Source: Streptomyces ficellus (GTDB taxonomy: Bacteria > Actinomycetota > Actinomycetes > Streptomycetales > Streptomycetaceae). From it: a DNA stretch of 64,000 bases. Below the pieces are notes generated by a model. It had not been told where the DNA came from. It made no database searches and worked only from the letters and a program-made list of their open reading frames with translations. Position 1 is the first letter of the stretch. The number at the start of each line of letters is the position of its first letter. Location of the stretch: NCBI RefSeq assembly GCF_009739905.1, contig NZ_CP034279.1:1302001-1366000 (forward strand), written 5' to 3'. Of this stretch, positions 33,557 to 44,993 are shown one piece after another. The translations under genes were made by a program, and so were the position numbers.

Positions 33557-34249
33557 TCACCGTCGGTCGTGGCGTTCGAGGTAGGCTGCTGCGGCACGCA
33601 GGAGCTCCGGGCTGTCGCGGAACTGCCCCAGCCCGTGGTTGCACGCGCTGCAGACCAGGCCACGGACGCACGTCCCGCAGGTTCTGGCGGCAGCCGGGCA
33701 GCAACCGTGATCGTGGTCGACGGGCAGAGCGAAGCCATTGCCGTCGGGCTGCCCGCAGATGGCGCACGCCCCTCCTTGGCTCGCCAGCATCTCCGTGTAC
33801 CGATCAGGGGTCAGGCGGTACAGCACCTTGCGTTGCACTTCCCGTGCGCAGCTCCGGCAGTTCCCCTGCAAGCCGTCCTTGGCCCTGCCGTTGCGGTTGA
33901 ACGTGTCTGGGGGAAGCCAGCGCCGGCAGGTACGACACTGCTTCTCGCCGCGCGAGTTCCGGTCGTGCGGCTTCGCGGTCCGCCGGTCCGGCAGGGCGGT
34001 CAGCTCACGCCCTGCGCCACGCTGCCAGTTGTGGCTCGCGCACAAGCCCTTGCTGATGTACTTCCGCGTGCAGCCGGGGAATTCGCACCGCCGGGCCTCG
34101 GCCGCCGTACTGACATGTACGCGATGCGCCGCTCCTGGGCCGGTGTCCCCGTGGCGCTGCCAACGCTGGTAGTGCATGGAGCACCATCCCCGGGCCACTA
34201 CGCGCACACGGCGGCCGCAACCCTCGACCTTGCAGGTGAGTTCGTTCAT
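33557..34249 (-). CDS. HNH endonuclease of the recombination endonuclease VII type
   Basis: 230 residues rich in paired cysteines. The N-terminal zinc-binding repeats are TCKVEGCGRRVRVVARGWCS and CEFPGCTRKYISKGLCASH, followed by a CRTCRRWLPPDTF ribbon. The C-terminal nuclease has CAICGQPDGNG, LPVDHDHGCCPAAARTC, VRGLVCSACNHGLGQF, the Endo VII/HNH signature. Such proteins are typical of actinophages, where they act as free-standing homing or packaging-associated nucleases. It lies antisense between a truncated and a complete endolysin start. Confidence 0.85.
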   Translation of the reverse strand: MNELTCKVEGCGRRVRVVARGWCSMHYQRWQRHGDTGPGAAHRVHVSTAAEARRCEFPGCTRKYISKGLCASHNWQRGAGRELTALPDRRTAKPHDRNSRGEKQCRTCRRWLPPDTFNRNGRAKDGLQGNCRSCAREVQRKVLYRLTPDRYTEMLASQGGACAICGQPDGNGFALPVDHDHGCCPAAARTCGTCVRGLVCSACNHGLGQFRDSPELLRAAAAYLERHDRR

Positions 34250-34296
34250 TCCGATGTCCCCCGAAAGGACGTTCCCGAGTCAAAGGAGGCACCCTG

Positions 34297-35217
34297 ATGG
34301 CCTGGTGCCCGTTCGCGAGGAAAATGGAGCTGCAGCCTGAGAGCGATCAGCAACCCGCTATCAGGCCAACCCAGTTCATCCTGCACAGCCTAGCCGCGCC
34401 CTGGACCGCGCAGAGAATATACGAGTACTGGCAGACCAGTTCGCTCGAGTCCCACTTCGGCCTGGGGTACGGGGGCGACCTCGGCCAGTACATCGGTACG
34501 GAGACCCGCGCGGACGCCAACTACCAGGCGAACAGGCGCCCCGACGGCACCGGGGCGGTGTCCATCGAGACGGCGTCCAACCTGCAGCACACCGATCCGT
34601 GGACGGCCGACCAGGTCGAGCAGCTGATCCGGCTCGGGGTGTGGCTGCACCAGCGGCACGGCATCCCGCTGCGGATCTGCCGCAGTGCCTCCGACCCGGG
34701 TTACGGCTATCACCGGCTGCACGCCGCCTGGTCGAGCGGCGGCACGGCCTGCCCCGGGGACGCCCGGGTGCGCCAGTTCAGGAACGTCGTCTTCCCGGGA
34801 ATCGTCGCCCGGGCGAACGGCCAGTCAGAGGAGGACCCCATGCCGACCGTCATCAACGAGACCCAGGAGGGCGGCCCGTCACTGGTGGCCAACACGTACA
34901 AGCAGTTGGCCATGGCCAATGACGCCGCGCTGCTCCAGGGCGCGTGCGCGTACTCCGCGACCACGTACGCCACGGTCAAGGGCCAGGCCGGGACGCGCGT
35001 CACCATGCGCTTCTACGACGACCACACGGGCACCAAGCACCGCTCCTACGACCTGCCCATCGACTGCGGCACCATCGGCCCGGACGGCGTGCTGAACGTC
35101 GCCGTCACCCGCAACGGTGTCCTGGACGCCCGTGAGGTGTTAAGGGTGGAGATCAAGGCCGACCGCGCCGCCACGGTCACCTGGCGGGTGCTGCGTGCCC
35201 TGCGCTGGTCCTCCTGA
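34297..35217 (+). CDS. N-acetylmuramoyl-L-alanine amidase, phage-type endolysin
   Basis: 306 residues without a signal peptide. The amidase domain covers about 20-165: RPTQFILHSLAAPW with the first Zn-ligand His, ESHFGLGYGGDLGQYIGTET, AVSIETASNLQHTDPW, and GTACPGDARVRQF, with the final ligand Cys in TACPG. A C-terminal beta-rich domain (about 190-306), probably wall binding, begins near VINETQEGG. AAAGGAGG precedes the ATG. The absence of a secretion signal implies phage-style release. No holin or structural phage gene is visible, so it is either a prophage relic or a domesticated lysin. Confidence 0.85.
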   Translation: MAWCPFARKMELQPESDQQPAIRPTQFILHSLAAPWTAQRIYEYWQTSSLESHFGLGYGGDLGQYIGTETRADANYQANRRPDGTGAVSIETASNLQHTDPWTADQVEQLIRLGVWLHQRHGIPLRICRSASDPGYGYHRLHAAWSSGGTACPGDARVRQFRNVVFPGIVARANGQSEEDPMPTVINETQEGGPSLVANTYKQLAMANDAALLQGACAYSATTYATVKGQAGTRVTMRFYDDHTGTKHRSYDLPIDCGTIGPDGVLNVAVTRNGVLDAREVLRVEIKADRAATVTWRVLRALRWSS

Positions 35218-35254
35218 GCGGGCCGCGCCGCCCGGCGCCGGTGCGCCGCCATGG

Positions 35255-35293
35255 GGAAGGCCCCCGTCCCGGTTCCCCGGGCGGGGGCCTTCC
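35255..35293. terminator. Bidirectional terminator between endolysin and gcl
   Basis: GGAAGGCCCCCG (35255-35266) pairs perfectly with CGGGGGCCTTCC (35282-35293) around a 15-base loop, between two convergent genes. Confidence 0.8.
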
Positions 35294-35309
35294 TCACGCG
35301 TGTGGCGGG

Positions 35310-37094
<1,785 letters not shown>

Positions 37095-37153
37095 TGGGGG
37101 CTCCTGCTCCGGCCGGCGGATTCGGGCTCTGTCGCGCCACCTGAGAGCTTCGA

Positions 37154-37189
37154 TTCCGTAATGCGGAAGTGTAGTTCTGCTATACGGAA
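37154..37189. promoter_or_regulatory. Tandem AllR-type boxes at gcl
   Basis: TTCCGTAATGCGGAA (37154-37168) and TTCTGCTATACGGAA (37175-37189) start exactly 21 bp apart, as at hyi and aceB. Both lie just downstream of the gcl -10 on the minus strand and would block initiation. AllR binding is inferred. Confidence 0.75.
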
Positions 37190-37191
37190 GC

Positions 37192-37220
37192 AATCTAGGC
37201 CGTGAGATGGACACAGTCAA
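37192..37220 (-). promoter_or_regulatory. gcl promoter
   Basis: TTGACT (37220-37215), 17-bp spacer, TAGATT (37197-37192): a near-consensus sigma-70/HrdB promoter on the minus strand. The tandem boxes begin two bases beyond the -10. The predicted leader is about 90 bases. Confidence 0.8.
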
Positions 37221-37292
37221 GGGATGGCCGAACTCCCTCCCCAAGAGCGCGCCCGTGGTGGACGATGGACGGCGGAACGAAGGGGGTCCTAC

Positions 37293-38213
37293 GTGGGAGA
37301 GAACGTCCCGGTACGCTGCCCGGCCTGCCGCCGCACCCACGGCTACGCGCCGCCCGTCTACCCGTGCCCCTGCGGCGTCCCCGTCGTCCCGCCCCTGCTC
37401 AAGGGCGCCCCCGCCGAGCCGATCACCCACCGCACCTGGACCGACGACTGGGTCACCGTCCGCTGCGACGCGTGCGGACGCCACGACCAGTGGCCGCAGC
37501 CCGAGCTGGGCTGCCCGTGCGGCACGGTGCTCCGCGTCCCGGTGCGCCCGGTGACCGCCGCCCCCAAGCGGCCCTCCGCCCCCACGGCGCCCGGCGCTCC
37601 CGGCCCCGGTACGCCCGGCCCTGGTGCGCCCGGCACGCCTGACTCCGGTACGCCCGGCGCGGCCGGCCCGGGCGCTGCCGACTCCCCGCCCGGCGGCACC
37701 GACTCGCAGCCCGGCGGCCCCGAGTCCCCGCCCGGGGCGACCGCCTCCACGACCGGGGTCTCCACGGTGCCCGCCCACATCCCGCTGCCGCGCACCGCCG
37801 CCGTGCCGCGCCCCGCCTTCCGGCCGGTGACCATCCGCACCGCGCGCGACGCGGTCACCACCGCCGCGCTCTACCTCCACTGGCTCGGGTTCCAGGATGT
37901 CGTCCAGCCCGAGGACGTCCCGGGCACCGCGCCGGCCGCCGGCGGGGGGTTCGGCGTGGACCTGCGCGGCCCCGGCCTGGTGGCCCAGGTCGACCCGACG
38001 ACCAGGCCCACGTCCCTGCGCGCGGTGGAGTGCCTCTGGCTGACCGGACTCGCGGCCTCGGCCACGAGCGTGTCGTTCTCGCTGGCCGGCTACGAGGAGA
38101 AGGCGCGCGCCCGCGCCGACCGGCTGCGGCTCCCCCTGTTCGTCCTGGACCTCACCGGCACGCCCCAACCCCTCAACGGCCCCGCCGACGAACTCATCGC
38201 CCGAGGCGCCTGA
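37293..38213 (+). CDS. Zinc-ribbon protein with C-terminal restriction-endonuclease-like domain
   Basis: 306 residues. The N-terminus carries two zinc ribbons: [20 protein letters not shown] with CGVP, and [20 protein letters not shown] with CG. A Pro/Gly/Ser-rich linker (about 95-190) follows, then a compact domain (about 195-300: [46 protein letters not shown]) resembling Mrr-like restriction-endonuclease folds. The fold call is by eye. A longer frame starts at 37224, but codons before 37293 lack the usual GC-rich third positions, and GAAGGGGG precedes GTG 37293. It is divergent from gcl; no functional link is evident. Confidence 0.7.
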   Translation: MGENVPVRCPACRRTHGYAPPVYPCPCGVPVVPPLLKGAPAEPITHRTWTDDWVTVRCDACGRHDQWPQPELGCPCGTVLRVPVRPVTAAPKRPSAPTAPGAPGPGTPGPGAPGTPDSGTPGAAGPGAADSPPGGTDSQPGGPESPPGATASTTGVSTVPAHIPLPRTAAVPRPAFRPVTIRTARDAVTTAALYLHWLGFQDVVQPEDVPGTAPAAGGGFGVDLRGPGLVAQVDPTTRPTSLRAVECLWLTGLAASATSVSFSLAGYEEKARARADRLRLPLFVLDLTGTPQPLNGPADELIARGA

Positions 38214-38446
38214 CCGGTACGCGCCCCGTCCGGTCACGCCCGGAGGGCCCGCGGGCCTCGCAGGTACGCGAGGCCGGGAGGGGCCCCGGAAGCCCGGGCA
38301 GCCCCCGGGGTTCCGAAGCCCCCTGCGGCCCCGAAGCCCCCGGCAGCCCCCGGGGTTCCGGAGCGCCCCGAGCCCCCGGAGCCCCCGGCGGCTCCGAAGC
38401 CCCCCGGCAACCCCGGGCCCCGGGCCCCGGGCCCCGGGCCACCCCC
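38214..38446. repeat. Very GC-rich repetitive intergenic segment
   Basis: Short C/G-rich units recur imperfectly. CAGCCCCCGGGGTTCCG appears twice about 47 bp apart, AGCCCCC and GAAGCCCC many times, and the right end is a run of GGGCCCC palindromes. It separates two convergent genes and can fold into several hairpins, so it probably acts as a terminator. It holds no gene. Confidence 0.65.
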
Positions 38447-40078
38447 TCACCCCCCGTACGTCCTGCGCAACTCCACCTTCCTCACCTTGCCGCTGATCGT
38501 CATCGGGAAGGTGTCCAGGAGCTCCAGCCGGCGCGGGATCTTGTAGTGGGCCAGGCGTTCGCGGCAGAACGCCGTGATGTCGTCGAGCGTCGGCGGGTCG
38601 GCCGGGTCGCGGGGGATCACGCAGGCCAGGATCTCCTCGCCGAACCGCTCGTCCGGCACCCCCACCACCTGCACGTCGGCGATCTTGGGGTGGGCGTGCA
38701 GGAACTCCTCGATCTCGCGCGGGTAGACGTTCTCACCGCCCCGGATGATCATGTCCTTGATGCGGCCGACGATCTGTACGTACCCGTCCTCGCGCATCAC
38801 CGCCAGGTCGCCCGTGTGCATCCAGCGGCCCGCGTCGATCGCCTCGGCGGTCTTGTCGGGCTCGTCCCAGTAGCCGAGCATCACGCCGTAGCCCCGGGTG
38901 CACAGCTCGCCCGCCCCGCCGCGCGGCAGCGTCGTACCGGTCGCGGGGTCGACGATCTTGACCTCGACGTGCGGCAGCACCCGCCCGACCGTGCCGGTGC
39001 GGCGCTCCACGTCGTCGTCGCGCCGGGTCTGGGTGGAGACCGGCGAGGTCTCCGTCATGCCGTAGCAGATCGACACCTCCGCCATGTTCATCTCGGCGAC
39101 GACCCGTTTCATCACCTCGACCGGACAGGGCGACCCGGCCATGATTCCGGTGCGCAGCGTGGAGAGGTCGTAGGAGGCGAAGTCCGGCAGGTTCAGCTCG
39201 GCGATGAACATCGTCGGCACGCCGTACAACGAGGTGCACCGCTCGCGTTCGACGGCCCGCAGGGTGGCGGCGGGCTCGAACGACGGGGCCGGGACGACCA
39301 TGGTGGCGCCGTGAGAGGTGGCGGCGAGGTTGCCCATGACCATGCCGAAGCAGTGGTAGAAGGGCACCGGCAGGCAGATCCGGTCGTGTTCGGTGTAACC
39401 GAGCGTCTCCCCCACGAAGTAGCCGTTGTTGAGGATGTTGTGATGGGTGAGGGTGGCGCCCTTGGGGAATCCGGTGGTGCCGGAGGTGTACTGGATGTTG
39501 ACGGGGTCGTCGCACGACAGCTCCGCCTCGCGAGAGGTGAGTTCCTCCTCGGCTACGGCGCCGGGTACGGTTCCGGCGACCAGGTCGTCCCAGGACGGGT
39601 CGCCGATGTAGTGCACGGCCCGCAGTCCCGGGCAGTCGGCGCGCACCCCGTCCACCAGGGCCCGGTAGTCGCTGGTCTTGTGGGCGAGCGAGGCGATGAG
39701 CAGCGAGACCCCCGCCTGGTCGAGCACGTACCTCAACTCGTGGGCGCGGTAAGCCGGGTTGATGTTGACCAGGATGGCGCCGATCCGGGCGGTGGCGTAC
39801 TGGGTGAGGACCCACTCGGGGCAGTTGACCGCCCAGATCCCGACCCGGTCGCCCTTGGCGACTCCGGCGGCCAGCAGGCCGCGTGCGAGCCTCGCCACGT
39901 CGGCGCCGAACTCCGCGTACGTCCAGCGCCGCCCGGACGGGACGTCGACCAGCGCCTCCCGGCCGGGGTGGCGGGCCACCGTCCGCGCCAGGTTCGCGCC
40001 GATCGTCTCGCCGAGCAGGGCGGTACCGCTCGTCCCGTGCGCGTAGGAGAGGGCCGCGTGGGCGACGGAGAGGCTCAT
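38447..40078 (-). CDS. Acyl-CoA synthetase (AMP-forming), FadD/medium-chain type
   Basis: 543-residue ANL-superfamily enzyme activating a carboxylic acid to its CoA thioester. A3 motif [19 protein letters not shown] lies near residue 195, A5 YGMTETSP near 340, A7 [20 protein letters not shown] near 420, and A10 [19 protein letters not shown] at the C-terminus, with the catalytic lysine. The substrate is probably a medium-chain or branched fatty acid; it cannot be fixed from sequence. It is coupled to the second synthetase by a four-base overlap and follows it in the operon. Confidence 0.9.
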   Translation of the reverse strand: MSLSVAHAALSYAHGTSGTALLGETIGANLARTVARHPGREALVDVPSGRRWTYAEFGADVARLARGLLAAGVAKGDRVGIWAVNCPEWVLTQYATARIGAILVNINPAYRAHELRYVLDQAGVSLLIASLAHKTSDYRALVDGVRADCPGLRAVHYIGDPSWDDLVAGTVPGAVAEEELTSREAELSCDDPVNIQYTSGTTGFPKGATLTHHNILNNGYFVGETLGYTEHDRICLPVPFYHCFGMVMGNLAATSHGATMVVPAPSFEPAATLRAVERERCTSLYGVPTMFIAELNLPDFASYDLSTLRTGIMAGSPCPVEVMKRVVAEMNMAEVSICYGMTETSPVSTQTRRDDDVERRTGTVGRVLPHVEVKIVDPATGTTLPRGGAGELCTRGYGVMLGYWDEPDKTAEAIDAGRWMHTGDLAVMREDGYVQIVGRIKDMIIRGGENVYPREIEEFLHAHPKIADVQVVGVPDERFGEEILACVIPRDPADPPTLDDITAFCRERLAHYKIPRRLELLDTFPMTISGKVRKVELRRTYGG

Positions 40079-41751
40079 GCGAGGTCCCCCTCCACGTACT
40101 CGGCCGCCGAACCCGACGCCGTACGCTCACGCAGTTCGATCCGGCGGATCTTCCCCGACACCGTCTTGGGCAGGTCGGCGAACTCGATGCGGCGGACGCG
40201 CTTGTACGGGGCGAGGACGGCCCGTGAGTGCGCGAACAGGGCCTTCGCCGTGTCCGGGCCGGGCTCCCAGCCCTCGGCGAGGACGACGTACGCCTTCGGA
40301 ACCGCGAGGCGGACCGGGTCGGGCGCCGGGACGACCGCCGCCTCCGCGACCGCCTCGTGCTCCAGCAGCGCGCTCTCCAGCTCGAACGGCGAGATCTTGT
40401 AGTCGGAGGCCTTGAACACGTCGTCGCTGCGGCCCACGTACGTCACGTACCCGTCGGCGTCGCGCGAGCCGATGTCGCCGGTGCGGTAGTAGCCGCCGGC
40501 CATTGCCTCGGCCGTCCGGTCCGGGTCGCCGTGGTAGCCGGCCATCACGCCGACGGGCGCGGTCGACAGATCGACGGCGATCTCGCCCTCCGCCACGCCC
40601 GGCTTCCCGGTCGCCGGGTCCAGCAGCTCGATGCGGAAGCCGGGGCTCGGGCGGCCCATGGAGCCGGCCTTCAGGAGTTGCCCGGGGCTGTTGGAGACCT
40701 GCACGGCCGTCTCGGTCTGCCCGAAGCCGTCGCGGATGGTCACGCCCCATGCGCGCCGTACGCTCTCGATGACCTCGGGGTTCAGCGGTTCGCCGGCCGC
40801 GACGGCCTCGCGGGGCGGGGTGCGCAGCGCGGACAGGTCGGCCTGGATGAGCATCCGCCACACGGTGGGCGGCGCGCAGAAACTCGTCACGCCGTGCCGG
40901 TCCATCTCGGCCATCAGGCGGGCGGCGTCGAAGCGCGTGTAGTTGTGGATGAAGACGGTCGCCTCGGCGTTCCAGGGCGCGAAGAGGTTGGACCAGGCGT
41001 GCTTGGCCCAGCCGGGCGAGGAGATGTTGAGGTGGACGTCGCCGGGCCGCAGCCCGATCCAGTACATCGTCGACAGATGGCCGATGGGGTACGAGGTGTG
41101 GGTGTGCTCGACGAGCTTGGGGCGGGCGGTGGTGCCGGAGGTGAAGTAGAGCATCAGCGGGTCGTCGGCGTGGGTGACCCCGTCCGGCACGAACGGCTCG
41201 CACGCGCCGTACGCGTCCTCGTACGCGATCCAGTGCGGTACGCGTGCCCCGACGGCGATCCGGGTGTAGTTCCCCGGCACGTCCTCGAACTTGCCGGTGT
41301 CCTCGGAGCGGACGATCACGTGGCGGGCACGGCCGCGTTCGACGCGGTCGGTGATGTCGGCGGGGCCGAGCAGGGTGGTCGCCGGGATGACGACGGCCCG
41401 CAGCTTCATCGCCGCGAGGGCGGTCTCCCACAGTTCGGCCTGGTTGCCGAGCATGACGACGATCCGGTCCCCCGGCCGCACGCCCAGCCCGCGCAGCCAG
41501 TTGGCGACCCGGTCGGAGCGGCTGCGCATCGCGTCGAAGCCCACGCGCGTCTCGGTGCCGTCCTCCTCGACGATGTGCAGCGCGGTCGCGTCATTGCCCT
41601 CGGCGATCACGTCGAACCAGTCCAGCGCCCAGTTGAACCGGTCCGGCCGGGGCCAGGCGAACCCCTCGTACGCCGCCGTGTAGTCCTCCCGGTGCCGCAG
41701 CAGGAAGTCCCGGGCCTCCCGGAACTCCTGTGTCGCGCCGCTTGCCGCCAT
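40075..41751 (-). CDS. Acyl-CoA synthetase (AMP-forming), ACSM/acetyl-CoA-synthetase-like
   Basis: 558 residues, ANL superfamily but a different subfamily from its partner. A3 motif [17 protein letters not shown] near residue 210, A5 [17 protein letters not shown]7 [20 protein letters not shown] with [18 protein letters not shown], and A10 [17 protein letters not shown] with the catalytic Lys. The [14 protein letters not shown] segment is typical of medium-chain ACSM-like enzymes. It is the first gene of a two-gene operon whose second ATG overlaps its stop (ATGA). Two synthetases in one transcript suggest parallel acid substrates. Confidence 0.9.
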   Translation of the reverse strand: MAASGATQEFREARDFLLRHREDYTAAYEGFAWPRPDRFNWALDWFDVIAEGNDATALHIVEEDGTETRVGFDAMRSRSDRVANWLRGLGVRPGDRIVVMLGNQAELWETALAAMKLRAVVIPATTLLGPADITDRVERGRARHVIVRSEDTGKFEDVPGNYTRIAVGARVPHWIAYEDAYGACEPFVPDGVTHADDPLMLYFTSGTTARPKLVEHTHTSYPIGHLSTMYWIGLRPGDVHLNISSPGWAKHAWSNLFAPWNAEATVFIHNYTRFDAARLMAEMDRHGVTSFCAPPTVWRMLIQADLSALRTPPREAVAAGEPLNPEVIESVRRAWGVTIRDGFGQTETAVQVSNSPGQLLKAGSMGRPSPGFRIELLDPATGKPGVAEGEIAVDLSTAPVGVMAGYHGDPDRTAEAMAGGYYRTGDIGSRDADGYVTYVGRSDDVFKASDYKISPFELESALLEHEAVAEAAVVPAPDPVRLAVPKAYVVLAEGWEPGPDTAKALFAHSRAVLAPYKRVRRIEFADLPKTVSGKIRRIELRERTASGSAAEYVEGDLA

Positions 41752-42016
41752 GCGTCCTCCTCGTTGCGGGACCCGTCACCGGCATCGTGTAATCGGTGAC
41801 CCAGGTCTCACTACCCCCGAACGGGGGTAAAGGAGCGGTGCCGTGCCCGAGCCTGCGATCGGCCATGCGGAAGTTGGGCGCCGGCACGCGGGGGCAGGCG
41901 GTGGTGGCCGCGAGGCGGGCGGGGCTGCTGCCGTGAGGGGGCGAGGGCGGGGACGAGGGCGTACGTGTCCCTCTGGGGCCTGACGGCACGGCCCCGCGTG
42001 CGCCTACGCTGGGGCC

Positions 42017-42673
42017 ATGGTGTCCATGGACCGTGTCCTGGCCTTCGCGGCCATGTCCCTGCTCGTGATCGTGATCCCGGGCCCGAGCGTGCTGTTCGTG
42101 ATCGGCCGTGCCCTGGCGCACGGGCGCCGTACCGCGATGGCGACGGTGTTCGGCAACGTGCTGGGGTCGTACGCGCTGGTGGTGGCCGTGGCGCTGGGCG
42201 TCGGGGCGATCGTCGAGCGCTCGGTGGCCGTGTTCATGGCGGTGAAGCTGGCGGGCGCGGCGTACCTGGTCTTCCTGGGGGTGCAGGCGTTCCGGCACCG
42301 CAAGGACATGAAGGCCGCGCTGACCCACACGCCGGCGCCCACGGCCGCCGGGTCGCGGGGCGGCGACCTGCGGACGGTCGTGGACGGTGTCGTGGTGGGC
42401 GTGACGAACCCGAAGGGGATCGTCTTCTTCGCCGCGGTGCTGCCCCAGTTCGTCGACCACGCGGCGGGCGGGGTGGCGGGCCAGATGCTGCTGCTGGGCC
42501 TGGTGCCGATCTGCATCGGCCTGGTCACCGACACGCTGTGGGGCCTGGGGGCGGCGGCCGCCCGCGGCTGGTTCGCCCGCTCGGACCGCCGCCTGTCGAT
42601 GGTGGGTGGGGCGGGCGGCTTCGCGATGATCGGCCTCGGTGTGACGGTGGCGGCGACGGGACGCGCGGAGTAG
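42017..42673 (+). CDS. LysE-family amino acid exporter
   Basis: 218 residues with about six membrane segments. The family signature VIVIPGPSVLFVIGRALAHG lies near the N-terminus, followed by GNVLGSYALVVAVALGVG and DGVVVGVTNPKGIVFFAAVL. LysE/RhtB proteins export amino acids or derivatives; the substrate is unknown here. Two ATGs lie at 42017 and 42026 after GGGGCC. Single gene. Confidence 0.88.
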   Translation: MVSMDRVLAFAAMSLLVIVIPGPSVLFVIGRALAHGRRTAMATVFGNVLGSYALVVAVALGVGAIVERSVAVFMAVKLAGAAYLVFLGVQAFRHRKDMKAALTHTPAPTAAGSRGGDLRTVVDGVVVGVTNPKGIVFFAAVLPQFVDHAAGGVAGQMLLLGLVPICIGLVTDTLWGLGAAAARGWFARSDRRLSMVGGAGGFAMIGLGVTVAATGRAE

Positions 42674-42725
42674 GGCGCCGGCCGGGCCCGGCGCCGAGCA
42701 GCCGTCCGCATCACCGCCGCACGGC

Positions 42726-43139
42726 CTACTGACCGCGGTTGGGCCAGACCGGACCCTGATCGCTCCAGACGACGCCCTTGTTGCGGCAGAGGCAGAAGGG
42801 GTGGCCGACGGGGTCGGCGTAGACCCGGAAGCCGTAGCCGTCGGGGCGAACGCAGTCCCGCATGAGGGTCGCGCCGAGGGCCAGGACGCGGCGCTGTTCG
42901 GCCTCGATGTCGTCGACCTCGAAGTCGAGGTGGAACTGCTTGGGGTGCTCGCTGTCGGGCCACCGCGGGGCGCGGTAGTCCTGCACCGGGGTGAAGGCCA
43001 GCTCGATGTCGCCGACCAGGATCCCGGCCCAGTTCTCGTTGCTGCTCTCCTTGACCGGGAGCCCCGTCACCTCGGAGTAGAAGGCTGCCAGCTTCATCGT
43101 GTCCGGACAGTCGATGATGAAGTCGGTGAGTCGTATCAT
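42726..43139 (-). CDS. VOC-family (glyoxalase/bleomycin resistance-like) protein
   Basis: 137 residues with two beta-alpha-beta-beta-beta modules. The first has LTDFIIDCPDTMKLAAFYSE with VTGLPVKES; metal-site candidates are in FHLDFEVDDIEAEQRRVLAL. The second half ends GFRVYADPVGHPFCLC. It may be a dioxygenase-like, resistance or isomerase protein; no specific function can be given. ATG 43139 lacks a strong ribosome site. Convergent with lysE. Confidence 0.85.
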   Translation of the reverse strand: MIRLTDFIIDCPDTMKLAAFYSEVTGLPVKESSNENWAGILVGDIELAFTPVQDYRAPRWPDSEHPKQFHLDFEVDDIEAEQRRVLALGATLMRDCVRPDGYGFRVYADPVGHPFCLCRNKGVVWSDQGPVWPNRGQ

Positions 43140-43300
43140 CCCGTGATCTTGCCACAGCATCCATGGCCGGACTCTTCCGATGGTATGCAGCGCTACCCGG
43201 GTGCTTCCTCACGCCGGTGTGCTCCCACTCCCCGTCCTGCCACCCTGACGGTGAGTGCACCAACCATGGAGTTCCCGCGCATCGCACATCGAGGAGCCAT

Positions 43301-43714
43301 ATGAACGCAAGCCGTCTGCGGCGGACCATCGGCATCGGCATCGCCGCGATGCTGAGCCTGTCGGCGCTCGCCGCGCCGTCGTCAGCGCGTGAACAGGACG
43401 ACCACTACTCGATCCTGCGGCAGAGCGGTGGCAATCCCAACATCCGGCTGTGGATGAACGACACCCGTTACCTGATCCACGCCGACGTCACGGGCAACCC
43501 CAACGGCCGTTACAAAGAGGTGCAGTTGTTTGAGGGGTACTGCTACGGCGGAGGGGGGCGCGGGGTGCTGACCCGTGCGGCCGTGCCCGCCGGGCAGGGA
43601 GCTGTGGTTCCCTACGGCATCACCCCCCGCTCGCGCTGCGAGTACACCGCTCGCGTCACCGAGCACAACAACAACAATCTGTGGCTGTCCGGCTGGTGGA
43701 CAGCGCCGTACTAA
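43301..43714 (+). CDS. Small secreted hypothetical protein
   Basis: 137 residues with a clear Sec signal peptide (MNASRLRRTIGIGIAAMLSL to SALAAPSSA). The mature domain of about 105 residues is rich in Asn, Gly and Tyr (GGNPNIRLWMNDTRYLIHAD, EGYCYGGGGRGVL, RCEYTARVTEHNNNNLWLSG), with two cysteines that could pair. I do not recognise the family. GAGGAG precedes the ATG. Confidence 0.7.
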   Translation: MNASRLRRTIGIGIAAMLSLSALAAPSSAREQDDHYSILRQSGGNPNIRLWMNDTRYLIHADVTGNPNGRYKEVQLFEGYCYGGGGRGVLTRAAVPAGQGAVVPYGITPRSRCEYTARVTEHNNNNLWLSGWWTAPY

Positions 43715-43740
43715 GGAGTCCCGCGTACCGCTGAGGGAGG

Positions 43741-44847
43741 TCAGAGCGTCCCGAACCTGACGTCGTACGCCGTGCCGGGCGCCATCGTCAGCATCGTCCG
43801 TTCGGCCTCCTCCGCCACCGCGGTGCGCTGCTCGCGGGTGAGCGTGCCGAACGGCTGCACCGTCAGCGTGGCACCGGCCTTCGTCTCTTCGGGGCGCCAG
43901 ATGCCGGCGAGGAACCCGTCGACGAGGAAGGTGCGGTACGCCTGGTTGCCCTTCCAGGTGCGCTCCTTGTACTCCTTCGGCACGACGCGGGTGCGGTCGG
44001 CGTGCGAGAGCAGCAGGTTGTCGAACTCGGGCAGGAACCGCGGTGGTGCCGGCGTGTCGGGGTCAGGGCGGGGCGCGTCGGGCAGGTCGAAGAGCTCCGC
44101 GCCGTACTCGTCCTGGAAGGCCACCAGCCGGGGCCGCAGCCGGTCGAAGGCGTCGCGCAGCCTCGTCAGGCCCGACCAGGTCTGCATGTCCTTGACGGAG
44201 GCGGGACCGAAGGCGGCGAGGTAGCGCAGGACGGTGTCCTCCTGGGTCGCCGCGCGGGCGGACGAGCCGAACCAGGCCTCGGCGGTGGTGAGGGCCACCT
44301 GGCCGCTGCGTTCCCACAGGCCGCGCGGGGTGACCTGGACGAGCGGCAGCAGGCACCGGGCGGCCACGCCGAGGGCGAGCGGATCGGCGTGGGGCCAGTG
44401 CTCCAGCAGCGCCTCGCGGATCTCCTTCGGCGTCCGGGGGCGCTCCTCGACCAGGTCGCGGCTGATCTCCGCGAGCCGGTCCAGGTCCACGTCCACCAGT
44501 CCCTTGCGGAACACCCCCACCTCGCGGTCTCGGGCGGGCTGGACGAGCGGCCGCAGTGCGAGGACGTCCTCGGCGGTGTGGGTGTGGATGGTGGAGCGCA
44601 TGGTGACGATCCGCGCCACCTCCCGCGTCTCCATGAGCGTGGACAGTTCCTCGGGGCGGAAGCCGTCGAGGCGGGCGGCGAGGGCGTAGTAGGGCGGTTT
44701 GGTGTTCTGGGCCTGGAGGCCGACGAGGTGGGACACGGCATGTTTCGCCGTCATGGGGGTACGGCGCAGCAGGAGCTGCCGTGCCAGCGTGGCGCGGTTG
44801 AGGGCGCGGGTGGTGAGCACGGGGTGGTGGGTGTTCCTGGAGACCAT
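43741..44847 (-). CDS. Winged-helix DNA-binding protein of the AlkZ/YcaQ-like family
   Basis: 368 residues of the HTH_42 family, which includes DNA glycosylases AlkZ and AlkX. Motifs: LNRATLARQLLLRRTPMTAK, the family's SHLVGLQAQNTKPPYYALAA, TMRSTIHTHTAEDVLAL, DMQTWSGLTRLRDAF and the C-terminal FLVDGFLAGIWRPE. The catalytic QxQ-type signature is seen as LQAQ. The role is therefore possibly repair of crosslinks or bulky alkyl lesions; many members are uncharacterised. ATG 44847 has no ribosome site, so the message may be leaderless. Confidence 0.75.
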   Translation of the reverse strand: MVSRNTHHPVLTTRALNRATLARQLLLRRTPMTAKHAVSHLVGLQAQNTKPPYYALAARLDGFRPEELSTLMETREVARIVTMRSTIHTHTAEDVLALRPLVQPARDREVGVFRKGLVDVDLDRLAEISRDLVEERPRTPKEIREALLEHWPHADPLALGVAARCLLPLVQVTPRGLWERSGQVALTTAEAWFGSSARAATQEDTVLRYLAAFGPASVKDMQTWSGLTRLRDAFDRLRPRLVAFQDEYGAELFDLPDAPRPDPDTPAPPRFLPEFDNLLLSHADRTRVVPKEYKERTWKGNQAYRTFLVDGFLAGIWRPEETKAGATLTVQPFGTLTREQRTAVAEEAERTMLTMAPGTAYDVRFGTL

Positions 44848-44993
44848 GCACGGCACGCTACGCACTCTTCAGGACAGCCGCTGTCCTCAACGCGTGACCC
44901 ACTGACGCCGTCCGGCACCGTTCCACCCCGCCCGCCCCGTCATGCCGGGGCAAACCATGACATATAAGGTACGGCCCGGGAGGTGAGACCCGT

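Noticed and set aside
37224..37292. N-terminal extension of the zinc-ribbon protein
   Set aside because: Third-position GC is clearly below that of the following codons and the start lacks a proper ribosome site, so GTG 37293 is preferred.
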